Assembly (NCBI GenBank): GCA_949152475.1
Contig: OX424560.1
Span: forward strand, 2,418,001-2,482,000
DNA from: Terebella lapidaria
Lineage: Eukaryota; Annelida; Polychaeta; Terebellida; Terebellidae
DNA length: 64,000 nucleotides
Direction of reading: 5' to 3'
Each line of letters begins with the position of its first letter. The first letter of the stretch is position 1. Positions 35,821 through 47,960 of the stretch are shown here, one piece after another. The notes below the pieces were generated by a model, which was not told where the DNA came from, did not search any database, and saw only the letters and a program-made list of their open reading frames with translations. The translations under genes were made by a program, and so were the position numbers.

Positions 35821-37753
35821 TACAGTTGCTCCGAAGACATGGTTATTCTCGTTTTTGGAAGCAACATTACAATTTTTTTTTAAAACTGAATTCACACACA
35901 TCATGGATGGTCCCGTCACGTCTATGAGGAAACATCGCGTGGATCATCTATCAAATGTTATCTCCAGATAAAGGTCAAGCACTTTATTTACTTTATTACG
36001 CTTTTTTTTATTGTCATACACATGATGTTGAAACCATGAAATATTCGAGGAATTGTTTTTCATGTTTCGTGCATTCGTGCATCGCAACAACATTGAGAGC
36101 CCCTGGCCGTGGCATTGGATCACAGCCTATTTACATATGATCTATTGCAAAATGTCAGCATGGAACTGGGACAGAACTACATACAGACAGTGAGACACCA
36201 TCTACAATTAATTCGTATAAGCAGCAAATGTATACAGTATTTTTGCTTCATAAAACAACTCAGATTTTAATATCGAATTTCTGCATGGTGTATTTTACGT
36301 TCTGGTTGAAAATCAATGACTACGAAATACACCTTGGTTCAGCGGGTGATTATTCATTTATTCTGAATTTATATCTTTATTCTCGGTGTCTTGTCTGTTT
36401 GGCAGGACAGTTTGGTTGTAGGAATACAGTACCGTCAATATGCAAAACGCATTATGGTGCAGATAGGTCAGTCGGCAATGACTGATTCATACCATCTGTC
36501 CCTCCTGGACCAATCACACTAGGAATAGTACCAGGGATTATATGAAACAATCCCACGACAATACCACATTTGATTACCAGCTCATCTATGGTAAATTGTG
36601 TCCTTTGGATGGAAGATGTCCATGTGCTATTCACTGTATCGGTGTGTATGACACCTCGCAGATCAGCAGAAAAATATATATGGGGCTCCGTCGTTTCCGC
36701 CTGTCAAGTTTACCTGCGTATTAAGTGTGTTCGCTAAGAGCACACCTTTATTTGACAAGGTCTTACGAAGTTTCTCAATCTCTCTCTGGAAGTTAGAATC
36801 CCTCCCTAATTAGATTGATCCCTCTATTGTATTCAAGCCAAAGCTGAACTGTTGCGTCTCAAATTCCCAGATTAATAGCCTCGGTATTGATATTGTATCA
36901 CTGCTGTGTGCTGAGATATATGAATGGGACTCCACATATTTGTATTATTGACACGATCACGATAATCTTACACCAAGTTATGACGCAATGAAGAAATGTC
37001 TTGTTCGATCTTGACTTCGATATTTTTTATGATTGTTGTTGACACGGTAGTCCAGTTTGTTGTAAATCAATTTATTAGCGAAATATTTGAGCATTTGTAT
37101 TTTGTATTGTCTTGCAAATAAACTGGTAATACATTTAGGTAGCGTAAATATTGGTCAAATATCGTTTGCAATGGGTGAAAATATTCATTATCCAATCTTT
37201 CTGTTCCTTTCGGCCTATCCTTTATAATGGAGCTAAAGCTACTAATTCATAATTTAATGCAATATCGAAGAAATAAATGTTAAGTTTCATATTATGTGAT
37301 GAGAAAAACTGATAGTTTGCTACCTGTTGCCGAGCTTTGTTCTTCAGTCGTACTGACAACATCGTAGCAAATTATGGTCAAGAATCATCCACCATGGTTC
37401 TTATCGTTTATCCCATGTGTTTCTCGCAGTTGTTTGTTCATTTATGTGGAAAATGTGGAAAGTAGGTAAAACTTGGGCGATAAGAGGTTGAGACCAGAAA
37501 ATCCTGCTCACACCTTATGTCGTTTTCACTCACGTCCCCTATGAACACATTCACAATAATTTGAACATCAACATAGTATGATTCAAAGCCTGTTGGATAT
37601 TGTTTGGATATTTTTAGTGAATCACCATCAAGCAATGCCCAATATATAAGAATAATCAATTTTAATTACGGATCAAGCAGGTACAGTAGTCATCCTTGAA
37701 TCCCAGGTGTTCTTGCTGCGTTTCTGCAGGGAAAACCTGCCTAAAAAGAAGAC
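35821..37753. other. AT-rich DNA without recognisable gene
   Basis: 36440-36500 resembles 38640-38710 (gcattatggtgcagataggtca). No coding, RNA or element ends seen. Confidence 0.35.
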
Positions 37754-37755
37754 TA

Positions 37756-38465
37756 TACTCTGATTATTTTTTTTTTCGTTTACACCGTTCTTTGCCTATG
37801 TTTCAGTCAAATTACTTCGAGCGAACCGAATATTACTTGGTTGAATTACATTAATTCAACCGAATATTACATGTCTATGATACAAACATCAATAGACTTG
37901 CACAAACCTGGCCTTCGAAACGCTATCTGTTTTTTTCGTTTACACCGTTCTTTGCCTATGTTTCAGTCAAATTACTTCGAGCGAACCGAATATTACATGG
38001 TTGAATTACATTAATTCAACCGAATATTACATGTCGATGATACAAACGTCAATAGACTTGCACAAACCTGGCCTTCGAAACGCTATCTGTTACTTTCAGA
38101 ACACAAAAGTTCGATTTAAGCGAAGATTTCCACTGCTATAGGGCGCTGCCATATTGCCTTGCTCATTACATGATTCAAGTGGACAAATTCAAGTTAGGTA
38201 CTATGGGGGCGTGCGCTGCAGTTTATGTACCAATTACATGCTAGGACGGTCCAATTCCTGACCCGCAGACGAAAAGATTTCAGGAGGAATTTATCATTGC
38301 AGTAGATTGCTATCTTTATCAGTTTATTGGGCAGAAGTCTGAAAGTTTGCAGAAAATTGCCGTTTGGCTATAAGGTGAGGTAGGCCAAGTTATAACACAA
38401 TACCGTTTAGTATCGCAAAAATATCAGCGAAAAACGGTGTAAACGAGTTTTAAAAAATCAGAGTA
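37756..38465. mobile_element. MITE with TA target duplication and internal 160-bp tandem repeat
   Basis: Ends TACTCTGATT and AATCAGAGTA are perfect inverses, flanked by TA (37754-37755, 38466-38467). The similarity continues inward to the CGTTTACACCGTT block on both sides. Inside, 37771-37930 and 37931-38090 are a direct 160-bp duplication, each containing the palindromic ggttgaatta..taattcaacc. No transposase; superfamily open (TA target fits Tc1/mariner-type). Confidence 0.8.
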
Positions 38466-39239
38466 TAAGAAGATGAACATAGTACTTTGCTTCATGGGGA
38501 TTTCGATTTTGATCATGTTTTCTTGTGAATAGACAATGGAGGCATCACCAAATATCATTTATTTCAAACGAGTAATTATTTATTTTTACCCGTGCATATT
38601 CGATACTCTGTCTCTTAACAGAACAGCTCAGTTGTATACACGTCCCATGCATATGCAGAAATGATTATGGTGCGGATAGGTCAATGGTCGATGTTACATA
38701 AATTGAATCATATCATCCACACCGCCCAGTTCGCTCACACTTACAGAACAACAGAAATATCACATCGGGTGACTAACGCTGTGCAATGTGATTCACTGGG
38801 GTTTCAACCTCATAGATATATATTTGAGTTGTTGTGTTGTTCCTTAGACGGCAGATGTCTAAGTTCAAGCCATTTTGTGTTATGATGGTCCATGTACGTG
38901 TAACGAAATGTGTGAATATCGTATTTCCTGTTCTCACTCGACACTAAAGTTTCTGTGTCCATTTGCTCTGGTGACTAATCATCTTGGAAGATGTGTTGGC
39001 CTTTTCGAAATGGATTTCATATCCCCCTGTGCATCTGAGTCTACTGTATTACAAGAAGGAATATTTATTGCTGAGTGATAATGGCACCGGAATTCGAAAA
39101 CAAATATCAGCTGAATCTCAGTCTAAATCTCATTTGTTGTATTCTGTTGTGGCTATCATATTTGTCTACCTGCGGATGTAGTCTTCCCCATACGTGATTT
39201 CTGTTGAATTATTAACATTGTCTCCTGCATTAGTATCAC

Positions 39240-40210
39240 TGGTATATATATGGTCCGGAGTTGCCTTATGAATATTCATCAACTGCTGATATCTAGCCAG
39301 ACTGACATTTGTCTTTAGTACAATTGTATAGTCCAGGATGTGTTCTCCGCAAGTTTGATGGCGAATACATCACTATTCAATTCCATAATGCTTATTTTAC
39401 CCGACTTATGTGTGGCACATATGTCGGGTCTGTCTGGAGTCGACATTCATAAGGTTTCATGGTAGGTGATATGATGTGATTTGAACGACATGTAAAAATG
39501 TGATTATATACATCAATGTAGATCTACTGTACATTTTCTCATGGCTTTGCAATACGCATGTAGAATGATTGTTTAAGGAGAAAAGACCCGTTGTTTGGAA
39601 ATCGCTAGTGAAGGATGGTGACTGATCCCAATGAATTGTAGTTTTCATGGATTTGGGCTTGGAATATAGAATCTGATTGTTCCTGTACATATGTGAGTAT
39701 TAAAATGTCACAATTATATTCCACGAGCACAGATATTGAATATCACGGCGATTCAATACAGCTTTCACAATACAGTACAATCATTAAGCTCAAGTGGAGT
39801 TTCTTTGGCGTGGATTTATAGGAATTTTTTATACACAGCATACACAGGGAAAAATATCAAACCAGGCAGATTCATTATTCAAGCCACTTACAGAATTTCT
39901 GAAATATACTTTGACTCACTTTACAAAAGATATTTCTGAAATATACTTGGACTTGATGTTTACAAACGATATCCCGATGAAAATCCAATGAAATGCACGT
40001 TTGTTTTAATATCTCACTACCCTGTGTACTATTCTGAACGTTCAAAGTAATAAATACCCCCAGGAGATAGCTTTAGTGAAGATTACTCTAGTTTATAACC
40101 TCGGTGATTATCAAATAAACCAAACTTAGATATGTTATGAATTGAATTGTGAGTGCGTTGTAGTGGATGGGATAGATTGTATTCTGTCAATCTTCTAGAT
40201 GCAGCACCAC
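39240..40210 (+). repeat. Dispersed repeat families E and F, copy 2
   Basis: 39250-39470 matches 51060-51270; 39890-40020 matches family F; 40050-40200 matches 32110-32280, in the same relative order as elsewhere. Confidence 0.5.
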
Positions 40211-40829
40211 AAAATGAACATGTTCAACAGTCTCATGTGCTTAGAAGCTACGAGGCCGCAACCGGCATATGTGAGAGATAACTTGGAACATCGCGTCTTC
40301 AACATGAGAAAACAATGAAATTCCTACTACTGAGCCGGGGCCACTGCTGGTCGACATCAAATTTGTCCCCGATGATACCACACACTCCGAAGCCCTTTGG
40401 CTTGTAATTTCGTAGCCTTTTGGCTTATTATACACCTTTTGCGTGGGTTCGTATACTATTTGTACCTGGTGTACTGTAGAAACACCAGTTTTGTTGTTGT
40501 TATTATCAAACTCTGGTTGGGTTGCGTCTAGCCAGAAATCACAGTTCGCTGGAATCATATAGCTTCTATCAAATGGACCACAGACAACAATGGAAATATA
40601 AGCCAATTATATAATAATTCAGCAAGGAACAACATTGCTATTCTCGACTGATCGATTGATGATCGATCAATCTTACATGTCTATTAGATTGTCAATATTG
40701 ATTACCTCTTGAATGATAACCACTGACTGTCAGAGATGAACTTGGCTTTTAATTAAACTTTTAGGTCCACTCAAACAAAACGAGGACGCGTTTCATTGTT
40801 GACCCCTATGGGTAATATTCCTAGTCCTT

Positions 40830-41450
40830 TTCTGATGGCCAGCGAGCATCTCCCAAATATATCCAAACGGTTCTTAACGATCGACTTGATGACGTGTCGA
40901 GTAACAGGCGATATATCTTGTGTGCGCTATCGCTCTTGTAAATAATCTCCTTGAAAGGTATGATGAAATATATATGCATGGTATGATGAAATATATATGC
41001 ATGGATATACCTGTATAAGTATAGAGAAAAAATCTTATCTTGAACCAAACCAAAATGTTACATTAATTAGATGATGAAATATGTATAAAATTGTTATAAT
41101 GTTTATGAACTCATTTTTCAATTTATATGTATGTCGATCTATGTAGGACTTCTTACTTTCATATATTCGTGATATATTTTAAAATATTATTTTGACATAT
41201 GGCATTTGAATTTTGTCATTTCAGTTTTTCGCAAATTTTCGCTGATACTTGAAATAGGTTGTACAGATACTGGAGGCTTGGTCTTGCGGCATTCATCCAT
41301 CCATCTATCCATCCAACTCACAGTTATGAAACAATGCTACAAGAAAAATGGAGAACCATCAGTAAATTGTGTTGTGTCATCAGACAAAAATTTCCTGAAA
41401 ACTCGCATATGTCTTTACTGCCTGCAAATGACCTGAAAACATGTATGAAT
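40830..41450 (+). repeat. Left part of the unit continued at 44.38 kb
   Basis: 40830-40990 and 41335-41450 align in order with 15240-15550. The match then resumes at 44380, on the far side of the LINE insertion. Confidence 0.5.
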
Positions 41451-41618
41451 GAATGAATTTGTTTATTATAGTCACATATGCATGTATAAAATAACAACAA
41501 TGAACATACAGTAAAGAGAAATAGCATCCAGCCCTTTCAGGACTTATTAGTGACTCTTCTATCCAGAACTAAAATTTTGGTAGGTGCAACAGAGATTATC
41601 TGTAGTCTGACAACATCA
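41451..41618 (-). repeat. 3' UTR and CATT-type tail of the LINE on the minus strand
   Basis: On the minus strand the frame's stop is followed by ~150 nt of UTR and a short attcattcattcata repeat (plus strand 41446-41460), a typical non-LTR 3' tail. Confidence 0.6.
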
Positions 41619-44377
41619 TTATTTGTATACAATACTTTTTCGTTTTTCCCATAGCTGCATTATATATTTTGCACACAATTTCCAGTTATGACTCATACTG
41701 TACTTCAATTTCTCGACATCCGAAATATTAATAAAGTCAGGTTCACATGATTTACAGCAATCAAAAAATTGTTTCCGTTCTTTTTGATAACCTTTGCATA
41801 CAAGCATGAAATGTATCTCATCCTCAACTTCACCAGAGTTACATATATTACAAGTTCTTTCTTCTATTGTCATTCTTCTGTATATGCCTTCAGTTGTATC
41901 GAATACATTTTGAAAGCGACCGGTTTCTATGTGCAATGGGAGAATACCAAATCTGAACTGTGCAAATACAGATATAACATACTTAGAACTATAGCAAATT
42001 ATATAGGGTTCTACCTGGAAATCGAATTTAAATTCTCTATATGTTCTTAACTTTGGTTTTTTCAGTACAGTTGTTTTCCATTCTTCACACATACGTTCAT
42101 AACACCTGTTGTAAACCACAACATCATCAAATATAGACTTAGATTCATAAATATGTGCTAGACCTAATTCAGATGAAATTTTCATAATTTCACCGCACCA
42201 ATTGTGACATGGATTATCATAACACCATAAAAATACTTTTTTGGTAATTCTATTGCTGTCTAACTGAATGAGTCTGTTCCAGAATTTCAACATCTGAATA
42301 TATCGTCTAAACTTTAAAGACAACCAGGCCATGTCTCCCTGTACCCCAGCCGTAGGGGCAAAACGATGCACCCCCAGAAAATATCGCATGGCTCTATTAA
42401 TAACAGTATCACATCTGATGTGTCTTCCATAACCCCATATTTCTGCACCGTAATGTAATACGGGTAAAACTCCAGCTTCAAACAATTTTGTATATGTTTT
42501 ATAACCACAATCTTTTAGTGCATTGAACTTAGTTATAATTCCACCGAGTGCCCTACCTGCTGATTCTGTTAACACTTGTGTACATTTATCATAGTTCAAA
42601 AATTCATCTAAATAAATTCCTAAATACCTGTAAGAGTCCACTTTACCTAAAATACTGTCAGCAAATTGGAATTCGAATTGTGTGCGTGATTTTTTCTTTG
42701 GACGGAAATGCATAACTTTAGTTTTCGCAACATTGACCTTCAGACGCCATTCATTCATCCACTTATACAAGACATCAATCATCACCTGTAAACTACATTC
42801 TGTATCCGCAATTAGAGCCATATCATCTGCATACAGCAAAATACTAATCATGTCATTGTCAATCCATACCCCTTTACCAGTAGCCTTTATGACATTTGCA
42901 AAAACATTCACAAATAAAGCAAACAATAGAGGTGACAGGTTATCCCCTTGTCTCACACCACTAGATATATCAAACCAGCTGGTTAGCACACCATTCAAAT
43001 TTAGGCAAGCCCTAGTGTCTGAGTACATTTGTTTTATAGTGCTAAACACTTTACCATCAATGTCATAACCAAGGAGTGTATAAAATAACATATCTCTATC
43101 TACACAGTCAAATGCTTTTTCCAGATCCACAAAAGCAACATAAGTTGACAAATTGTTTGTCATACGATAGCGTATGACACTTGTTAATGTAAAAATATGT
43201 TCTTGGCAAGATCGATGTCTTCTGAACCCATTCTGTTCATCCACAATCAAGTCAAGTTCTTCACAAAACATACCTATTCTATTTCGGAGAACCCCCGATA
43301 ACAATTTACTAACGCAAGAGAGCAGACTGATACCCCTATAGTTCAAGGGTACACAGGGGTCATTCGAACTAGACTTAGGTATTGGCTTAATTACTGCATC
43401 TTTCCATATGCTAGGAATACAAGAATTTTTATAACAGATGTTAAGAAATTCGGCTATTAATGGTACAACCATGTCATGTTTTAAAACCTCATTTGGGATA
43501 TTATCCATACCACATGATTTTTTTGTTTTGAGCAAGGACACACAGCGTCTGACCTCTTCATAATCTATATCCTTGTTGATGTAATCATTCTCTACATACC
43601 GATCATCATGCATACAATATTCATGCACCTCGAGAGTGCTAACTCTCTCATGGTACAGATTATCACCATCTCCTGATACAATGGTATTACCTTGGTAAAG
43701 GTTTTCAAAAGCTTCTTTCCAGGTCTGTAATACAACATTTTTGTCTGTAACAATGTCATTACCCTGTCTTATTTGCAGCGGTATATCTGTTTGTTTCCGC
43801 GGCCCCAAGGCTTTCAGCATTTTCCAAAATTGTTTCGGGTTATTTACACAAGCCTCATCAATATTAATAACTTTTTGTCTCTTATACTGTCTTTCAAATC
43901 TACGCAGTGTTCTATCAAACAATGTCCGCTTATTGTGAAAATTATTTCTAAGCAAAGTTTTTTCTGTTACAGTACTATATTTAGCTTTCAAAAATATATT
44001 TTCTGCTTGACACATATCTTTCCAGAGTTTTGATAACTCGTCATTCCAAAATGGCTTATGTAGTTTACTACGGCCTCCACATTTACCTTTATTCCTATTT
44101 ATCACAGGTACATATTCATCTATCTCTGATTGCAGTAGCTGTACGAAGTCACTGTATAGGCAGTCAATATTTTCTGGAACATTCACACAAGTACGTAACT
44201 GAAATAAAAATCTATTCATACGTTCGGTCCACTCAGGTGTCGACATGAATCCATCACGTGTCCTAGAGAAATCATAACGTTTCGTATTATAATTGCCTGA
44301 TCCCTGTACATCAGTGACATTTTCATCAGGTTTACCAACATCACAGAGTAAATTCACAGTGTATACAGTCGAATGGT
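41619..44377 (-). CDS. Non-LTR retrotransposon ORF2: end of endonuclease, reverse transcriptase, C-terminal zinc motif
   Basis: A single ~920-codon open frame with no break. It starts at the very end of an apurinic-type endonuclease (SDHS motif at ~44365-44375). The reverse transcriptase follows, with FVDLEKAFD (~residue 426), GVRQGDNLSPLLFALF, and the catalytic YADD (42818-42832, ~residue 524). Then the thumb region (YRYLGIYLD..) and a C-terminal CNIC..H...C zinc motif (~residues 844-865). It would nick target DNA and reverse-transcribe its own RNA. The 5' end is truncated inside the endonuclease; the first few codons of the open frame (to 44402) derive from flanking repeat. The element is dead on arrival but evidently young, because the frame is undamaged. 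Clade not resolved by eye (L1/Tx1- or I-like). Confidence 0.9.
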
Positions 44378-44714
44378 CACTAAATTCATGGAAACACTGC
44401 AAGACAGTTCATATTTCTCTTATCACATTTGGGTAGGTAAAGTGGAACTATTCTTGGTGAATGCCAGTTTTGCTGAAATAGCCTCATATGATATTGACTA
44501 TCTTATTGTTGAATTTGTTTCACAAGTTTCACCTGTTGTAAGACAGACACTGAGGAACAGGGACATTCTTGTACCACAGTGCAACATAGAATTGCTGGAC
44601 AACATCAGAGTCTACATGTCTCCATTTCTTCAGTCATATGACCATTTCATGGAGCGATCAGACATGTTAAATGGTGACGACGAGGACACAGATGTGTTCT
44701 TCGTCCACACATGA
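44373..44714 (+). CDS. Unknown small protein, first ORF of the SGNH unit
   Basis: 113 codons, ending FMERSDMLNGDDEDTDVF. The middle is hydrophobic and mixed (FVSQVSPVVRQTLRNRDILVPQ). The N-terminus of the gene may be lost, because the LINE inserted at ~44377 cuts the unit here. Decayed relatives occur at 15551-15690 and 24110-24260, always upstream of SGNH-type sequence where that is present. No family recognised; the acidic C-terminus is the only notable feature. Confidence 0.45.
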   Translation: MVTKFMETLQDSSYFSYHIWVGKVELFLVNASFAEIASYDIDYLIVEFVSQVSPVVRQTLRNRDILVPQCNIELLDNIRVYMSPFLQSYDHFMERSDMLNGDDEDTDVFFVHT

Positions 44715-44767
44715 GATAGTACAAGATATTGAGACTATAATTCTTTGTGTTTGATTGAAGATTTTCC

Positions 44768-45115
44768 TTGGAATTTGTTTTCGGTAGGAAAGAAATCAAC
44801 AAGATGTCTGACAGGACTACTAGTAAATCTAGTGGCCACCTTGACAAACACGTGTTTTTGGGATGCGGAAACAGATTTATGTGGTATTTTGATCACATAG
44901 ATCTATGTGAGAACCCTAACAGTCATATCGGCGCCAGCATCGGAGAATCACTTCTGAGAACACAATCAGAACCAGACCTCAGACGACCCTTTTATGCAGG
45001 TCCAAGCTGTCCTCCTCCTCCACATGCTGATATTCCTTTACAGCGTTCTGTATCACACCATTCCTTCAGTGATCCGTCATTTCAGCGCACACCAGTAGAC
45101 ACAACACTATTCTAA
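44768..45115 (+). CDS. Unknown protein, second ORF of the SGNH unit
   Basis: 115 codons with a conserved-looking core LDKHVFLGCGNRFMWYFDH and IGASIGESLLRTQSEPDLRR, then a Ser/Pro/His-rich tail. A relative at 24320-24520 shares LDxxVxxxCGN/WYLDQ and G..IG.SLL..QSE. Immediately 3', in a different frame (45118-45319), lies CPLCGMPDEDHHFQHL, a Cys2/His2-like zinc-binding motif followed by a Ser/Pro-rich end, so the true protein may continue through a frameshift at ~45113 or by splicing. Function unknown. Confidence 0.45.
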   Translation: MEFVFGRKEINKMSDRTTSKSSGHLDKHVFLGCGNRFMWYFDHIDLCENPNSHIGASIGESLLRTQSEPDLRRPFYAGPSCPPPPHADIPLQRSVSHHSFSDPSFQRTPVDTTLF

Positions 45116-45117
45116 GT

Positions 45118-45319
45118 CTTGAAACACCAACATCTCTTGACTCCCAGTGTCCTCTGTGTGGCATGCCTGATGAAGATCACCACTTCCAGCATCTGATGTC
45201 AGATTGGGATGCTTACAATGAGATTGTCCCTGCAACTCAAGTGCCGCCGAGTTCCTTTCTATCATCTTCAGCTTCTACTCCATCTTCATTGATGGCTGTT
45301 GCTCCATCACCTCAACAAT
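45118..45319 (+). pseudogene. Zinc-binding C-terminal segment in shifted frame
   Basis: Open from 45118 to TAA at ~45319: SQCPLCGMPDEDHHFQHL then low-complexity Ser/Pro. CxxC followed by HH..H suggests metal binding. No own start codon near its beginning; probably the continuation of the preceding ORF. Confidence 0.4.
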
Positions 45320-45378
45320 AACTATGTATGACATGCTATCATGAATTATTATTGTTTTTTTTTTCATTGTGAAAGCAT

Positions 45379-46064
45379 AATGAGGCGCAGCAGACATCAT
45401 AATGCACTGGTCGAGTTCCAACCAAAAAGAACATTGCCATGTCCTATACTGCAAATATATGACAGCGTTCATATAAAACAAGTGGGATATGAATGTCCAT
45501 ACAAGCATCAAGCTTACAAGTGGCCAGCTGTTCTCGACAATAAGTTCACATTGATATCTGACAGTATTTGTGAATTTGTTAAAAAAAAAAACGCGTGAAA
45601 CAGTTGTCCAATCGTTTCCTGGAATCAATCTTGACAGACTTCTTTGGCAAATGAAATTGGAAAAAGTAAAAGTCACGGATTTCAGTATCATTATTGTACA
45701 TTGTGGCACAAACGATGTGGTACTCAACCACGAGAGCATTGTTTCCACATATGAGGAAGTGATTAGTGAAATCCGGAGGAAAAATCCAGCATGCATCATT
45801 GCGATGTCAGGACTCTTGCCAAGACCTAGAGACTCAGAGAGAATCAGTCTACGTGTCAAGTATATAAACAACAAGCTGCAGGCACTGGCTCGGGCACACC
45901 AAGCACACTTCTCACACACGTGGCGTAAGTTCGTGGACAATCAGAGAGGTGTGAAATCCGAACTCTTCGGCAGAGATGGTCTTCATCTAAGTGCTTCAGG
46001 CACCGGGGCGCTCAAAAAGTACTTTGATGGCACTGTAATATGGCTGAAGGGGAAACTAAGTTGA
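45379..46064 (+). pseudogene. SGNH/GDSL hydrolase of a mobile or repeated unit (one frameshift)
   Basis: All SGNH blocks are visible: block I LISDSI (Ser nucleophile at ~45563), block III IVHCGTNDVV (~45697-45730), and block V DGLHLSASG with the Asp-x-x-His pair (~45980-46000). Block I is in one frame (45341-45598) and the rest in another (45570-46064); the shift is at the A-run 45580-45591, so this copy is broken by 1 bp or the run varies. Members act as esterases or deacylases; in retroelements (for example the esterase of CR1-type ORF1 proteins) the role is unclear. Decayed copies at 18030-18305 and 24531-24950 show the gene is repeated. No signal peptide is evident. Confidence 0.8.
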
Positions 46065-46102
46065 ATTGAATGACATATTCCTAGTTTGCACTGATATTCA
46101 AA

Positions 46103-46282
46103 ACACCTGATTTCACCTCCTAATGGCCTTTTTGGGGGGTTCATGAGTTTCCCTGCCATTTTTGTTTTCTCTCACTTCGTATGCCTGATATGACTTTCTG
46201 TCCCCGGACTATGAGATTGGATAACGGACCCTGTTTTGTTTGCTCGGAATACTTAATACTGGGTATTGATTCCACGTCTATT
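46103..46282 (+). repeat. Family B module, stand-alone copy
   Basis: Nearly identical to 23645-23827 with the same start point (acacctgatttcacc). It separates the SGNH gene from the next gene. Confidence 0.7.
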
Positions 46283-46572
46283 CAGGGAATGTTGACCTTT
46301 TACTAACTTGTTCATGTATGTACAGTTATAGAGTGCCTGCTATTTGGGAATTATCGTGCTGTTGATGGGATTGAAGGAGAGTTGTTACTTGTTCCTTGCC
46401 TGTTGGTAGCATGGTAGCTTCCATAACATACAGTTCACTTGTAAGTCAAAACTAGGTAACCAGAAATAATAACTGGCAGGCTTAATCACAAAAATAAAAT
46501 GTCGGTGCTCACAAACGCGTTGGTCCATCAAAAGAACCTTGAGCTGAAAACCAAGGACAGTTCGATAAGGAT

Positions 46573-47247
46573 GTGCTTGTTCATGCCATCGCCAGTCTTG
46601 CTGGATCTTCTGTCACAGATATCCACATCCAGGCCACCTGGATGAAGAATTATCTCTTGGGCCTAACAATTGCCAAACTAAGAGGAAAACAAAAAGAGGA
46701 ATTCCTTTCTCAGGAATTCAAAATGACATTGATCGATGAACCTTCTACGTCTCGATCAGATTCGTCCACCTCAGCACATCATCTACCAACGATGTTCTCT
46801 AATCTTGAGAAAGAACATGAGAAAATGAAGATTGAGAAGATGAAGATTGAGCAGGAGCTGCAGGAGAGGCGCGATAAATGCAATACACTGTGAGAGAAGA
46901 ACAAGCAGCTAAGCAGAAAATTAGCTAGGTATTTGAAGAGGAAATCGGAAGGTCAAGAACGGGACATAGAACCTGCTTCGAAAGCATCAAAATCTGAAGA
47001 AAGGCTTCGCTTGCAGTTAAAAGAAAGCAAGAGGAAGTTGAGAGTGATGACCCAGAAACATCAGAAAGTAAATAGGGATCTAACGAAGGCATGCCGAGAT
47101 AAGAAGATGCTCCAGATACAACACAAACGGACACATCCTATATGGACTCAAATTCCCAAAGCTTTGCTGGTACCAGCTGTGACGTTTAGTAAGGACTTGT
47201 TTTCGGTGTGGCCCAAAAAACCTGGTTTCTCTGATCGTATAGACTTT
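46573..47247 (+). pseudogene. N-terminal coiled-coil half of a large unknown gene
   Basis: The frame opens MLVHAIASLAGSSVTDIHIQ and continues into long heptad-rich helices (KEHEKMKIEKMKIEQELQER, LRLQLKESKRKLRVMTQKHQ). One in-frame TGA at 46891-46893 breaks it; the frame is otherwise continuous to ~47247, where an LTR interrupts it. The rest of the gene lies at 47961-50130. Coiled coils imply oligomerisation. I know similar repetitive, uncharacterised sequences from corals and molluscs but no assigned function. Confidence 0.65.
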
Positions 47248-47960
47248 TGTAACTCCCGCTCGTTGTGATTCGAGAGCCGTCACTAAATTGGTGTTCCCCA
47301 ACGCTGGTGTATCATCACTCAGTAGCTCCCCGGCTTCACTTAGGCAAGAAGCAACTCAGATGCAAATAATTTGAAGATTTATATACATCAAATCAACTTA
47401 CAATTGTATGGCTGGTCACCCACGTGACGTACAGATATGAAGTTCAGACATGGAGCACTGTATGATCACATTTCAAAAATAAATAGTGCACGAGGGCACA
47501 ACTAAAAAGAGTTCTTAGCCGGCGGCGTCTCTCTGTCCCTTCCCATTGAAGTTTCCCGTCCCGTTTAGTCGAATGGATTCTCCAGGTAGTCGATCTAATC
47601 CCGGTTGACTCTAAGGCCCTGAAGAAGGAGCCGTCCGCACGGAGTTCGTCGAGTACCTTGGCTGTGGCGGTGACGATCTCCCCACGGTCGATGTCGCTGT
47701 TGCAGTGCTCTCAGAGCGGCCGTCCGCTCTCCCTTATATAGCCGGGGTGGCTGCGCGCGCATCTTCGTCCGCGAACGTATCTTCCGCACTCTTCTCCACG
47801 TGGTGAAGACTGCGTCCGTGAACGGTTCTTCCGCGAATGGTGCTTCCGCGACTGATGCTTCCGCTGATGATGCTTCCGCAATCGTGCTTCGGCGAACGGT
47901 TCTTCCGCGAACGATGCTTCCGCTGATGATGCTTCCGGCAGTTGCATGTATTTTGTTACA
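47248..47960 (-). mobile_element. Probable solo LTR splitting the coiled-coil/Tudor-tail gene
   Basis: 713 bp beginning TGTAAC and ending GTTACA, GC-rich against its surroundings. On the minus strand it has a TATATAAG box (~47734-47740) preceded by a tandem array of GCGGAAGCAT/GAACC-type motifs (47820-47940), a plausible enhancer. No matching 5-bp duplication (acttt / ccagc) and no clear AATAAA in the expected place, so the LTR call rests on ends, promoter and the clean interruption of a gene. Confidence 0.6.

Noticed and set aside
45275..45940. 221-codon minus-strand ORF opposite the SGNH gene
   Set aside because: Antisense shadow; the plus strand carries all SGNH motifs.
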